Assembly: GCF_047607725.1 (NCBI RefSeq)
Contig: NZ_JBLKSS010000024.1
Coordinates: 1-28,600, forward strand
Source of the DNA: JBLKSS01 sp047607725
Lineage (GTDB): Bacteria; Pseudomonadota; Gammaproteobacteria; Enterobacterales; Enterobacteriaceae
DNA length: 28,600 bases
Direction of reading: 5' to 3'
The notes beneath the pieces are model-generated. The model saw only the letters and a list, made by a program, of their open reading frames with translations. It was not told the DNA's origin and searched no databases. This document shows positions 27,462 through 28,600 of the stretch, piece after piece. A program made the position numbers and the translations under genes. How positions within the stretch are numbered: the stretch's first letter is position 1; each line of letters begins with the position of its first letter.

Positions 27462-28106
27462 TTAAACGGCCCTTTTGCTATTGCTTACTAGGATTTCCTC
27501 TCCTGTCTCCATTTCGCCATCAAAACCACTCTCTCTGCCGTTTGCATCGTTCAGAGCAGCCAGCGCCTCATTTTCTGGGTAATCCTTGCCCAATATCTTA
27601 TCCTTGATTACGTGATCAAGTTTCAGGAGCCTTATGTTGTCATCGTCAAGAAGGTAGAGCAATATTTCAACACCTTTTAGACCAAGAATTTCAGCCAGTT
27701 TCGATAAATCATCATCTTTCAACAATCCTAAAAGATCAGTGATTCTCGATATGTCTCGAGCAACTGACGTTGTTGTAGTGACAACGATGGGTTCTTTATA
27801 AACCCATAACTTACGCTCTTCATTTTCTGTGTCTACATCACCAATTCCTGTGAGCAACCATTCCACAGATACGTTTTCACATCTAGATATGGCTTCCAGT
27901 ACCTGCCTTCTTAGGTTTGGTTGCATGGATGCACGTTTAAAATAGTTTTGCAGAGTGCTATAATTTACCCCCCAAGCTTCTGCGGCTTGACGTCTTGATG
28001 GGTACCTTTTAACTAATTTGGCAATGCGAGAAATCACAGGTTCTTTTGTACCATCAGGAAAAGAACCGATACGTACTTTTCTCTCACCAGGCTATTTTGT
28101 ATTCAT
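27462..28106 (-). pseudogene. Mu-like prophage repressor with a probable amber at codon 5
   Basis: A 191-codon frame (GTG 28037 to TAA 27462) carries an N-terminal helix-turn-helix: RIAKLVKRYPSRRQAAEAWGVNYSTLQNYFKRA, then ISRCENVSVEWLLTGIGDV, typical of CI-like repressors of transposable phages. An acidic middle (LLGLLKDDDLSKLAEILGLKGVEILLYLLDDD) and a tail ending NSKRAV follow. The frame is meaningful further upstream: PGERKVRIGSFPDGTKEP precedes VISRIAK, and MNTK at 28106 precedes a TAG at 28092-28094. So ATG 28106 is the likely original start, with codon 5 mutated to amber. GTG 28037 has no good ribosome-binding site. If initiated there the HTH would survive. No S24 peptidase domain is seen. 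Confidence 0.75.
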
Positions 28107-28149
28107 ACTATTGATTTTAAACATTTTTTAATGAAAGCCACCGGAGTTC

Positions 28150-28196
28150 ATAAAAAACCCATAAACTCTTGCAATGGTTTTTTATAAGCCTATACT
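28150..28196 (+). promoter_or_regulatory. Early promoter and dyad operator of the prophage
   Basis: A dyad ATAAAAAACCCAT (28150-28162) and ATGGTTTTTTAT (28174-28185) is nearly perfect (one extra C). A promoter for ner-A overlaps it: TTGCAA (28169-28174), 16-base spacer, TATACT (28191-28196). Repressor or Ner bound to the dyad would cover the -35. This lies between the divergent repressor and ner genes, where Mu has its operators. Confidence 0.6.
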
Positions 28197-28253
28197 TTAT
28201 CCATAGAGATAACCCTTCGGTTGTCCCTGCGGGTAACTTTTTAGGATAGATGA

Positions 28254-28504
28254 ATGATGAGTCAAAAAGAAGATCAGTATGTCGATTGGCACCCTGAAAT
28301 CATCAAGGCGGAAATCCACAAAAGAGGACTATCGCTCCGCGCACTTTCACTGGAGGCGGGTTACAGCAAAGACTCACTTAAAACCATTTTGCGTACACCA
28401 TGTAGACCGTATCAGCAAATTATTGCTAATGCGTTGGGGTAGAGCCGGAAGTGATCTGGCCAAGCCGTTACAGAACTGCAAGCTATATCCGCAAGGTGTC
28501 TTAA
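28254..28504 (+). pseudogene. ner: Ner-like transcriptional regulator, frameshifted near the C-terminus
   Basis: Mu Ner (75 residues) is a Nlp/SfsB-family DNA-binding protein that turns down early and repressor transcription. The first frame reads MMSQKEDQYVDWHPEIIKAEIHKRGLSLRALSLEAGYSKDSLKT, then PYQQIIANALG, close to Ner (DWHRADVIAGLKKRKLSLSALSRQFGY...QIIANAL). It stops at TAG 28440-28442. In the next frame VEPEVIWPSRYRTASYIRKVS continues to TAA 28502-28504, matching the Ner end (PEVIWPSRYQ). One G is missing from the run 28436-28439. The truncated 62-residue product would keep the helices but lose the conserved WPSRY tail. AGGA lies 7 bases before ATG 28254. The transposase gene starts 2 bases after the corrected stop. 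Confidence 0.88.
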
Positions 28505-28506
28505 TC

Positions 28507-28600
28507 ATGTTTGTTGTCGCCAAAGAATTAATGGGAGTACCCGGCTTACCCGCGACAACCAAGGGCATTCGCCAGGCACTGTGTCGATATTCGGAGGGTT
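28507..28600 (+). CDS. Mu-type transposase A, N-terminal start only
   Basis: ATG 28507, preceded by AAGGTG, opens a frame to the window edge: MFVVAKELMGVPGLPATTKG, then IRQALCRYSEG. The pattern xKELxGxPGLPxTxxGIRxAL is that of the N-terminal winged DNA-binding domain of Mu transposases (Mu A begins with VSPKECANLPGLPKTSAGV), which binds the internal enhancer. Only 31 codons are visible; the catalytic DDE domain is outside. No lesion in what is seen. Confidence 0.8.
   Translation, partial: MFVVAKELMGVPGLPATTKGIRQALCRYSEG

Larger units (their letters stand above)
27217..28600 (+). mobile_element. Left end of a Mu-like transposable prophage (continues past the window)
   Basis: The order end repeats, leftward repressor, rightward ner, rightward transposase A is that of phage Mu. 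The left boundary is placed at the TG at 27217-27218 (Mu ends begin with TG), just after the ytjA break; a second TG at 27222 is nearly as good. From here base composition becomes AT-rich, unlike the GC-rich host DNA. Transposase-site repeats occupy the first 150 bases. The early region shows lesions in the repressor and ner, while the visible start of A is open. The right end and its target duplication are outside the window. Confidence 0.82.

Overview
The window is an inverted copy of the enterobacterial chromosome segment that spans the E. coli 0/100-minute point (yjjV-deoCABD-serB-radA-nadR-ettA-slt-trpR-yjjX-gpmB-rob-creA-arcA-thrLABC-yaaA-yaaJ-talB). Protein similarity to E. coli and Serratia is high and the DNA is moderately GC-rich. 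About half of the host genes are broken by small indels, nonsense codons and internal deletions. This combination points to a Sodalis-like insect endosymbiont of the Enterobacterales undergoing genome erosion. The genus is an inference from memory of such genomes; the erosion is read directly from the sequence.

Layout. 1-300: a rearrangement junction between the 3' tail of an unrelated gene and a talB truncated after 49 codons. 489-2794: frameshifted yaaJ and intact yaaA. 2918-7830: a complete threonine operon on the minus strand (promoter, Thr/Ile-rich leader thrL, attenuator, thrA, thrB, thrC), every gene intact. 7830-8682: a long non-coding stretch where yjtD lies in E. coli, ending in the arcA leader. 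8683-12345: intact arcA, creA, gpmB and yjjX, with a doubly frameshifted rob. 12346-14511: ruined trpR and slt, with a recognisable Trp operator still present. 14730-20862: frameshifted ettA, intact nadR, radA with a linker deletion, serB with two lesions, and smp with one amber codon. 20891-25214: the deo cluster with deoD, deoB and deoC intact and deoA heavily damaged. 25597-27214: frameshifted yjjV, a CsbD-like small gene and the 3' part of ytjA.

From about 27217 to the right edge lies the left end of a Mu-like transposable prophage. Three copies of a CTGGACT-centred repeat look like transposase-binding sites. They are followed by a leftward repressor gene, a divergent promoter/operator dyad, a rightward ner gene and the first 31 codons of the transposase A gene. 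The element appears to have inserted into ytjA, whose 5' part is missing. Its repressor has a probable amber at codon 5 and its ner has a 1-base frameshift, so the prophage is decaying too.

Taken together, threonine synthesis with attenuation, anaerobic regulation (ArcA), NAD regulation (NadR) and purine deoxyribonucleoside salvage look preserved. Tryptophan repression (TrpR), serine synthesis by SerB, stress regulation (Rob), murein turnover by Slt70, RadA recombination and thymidine phosphorolysis look lost. No tRNA, rRNA or CRISPR array was seen.
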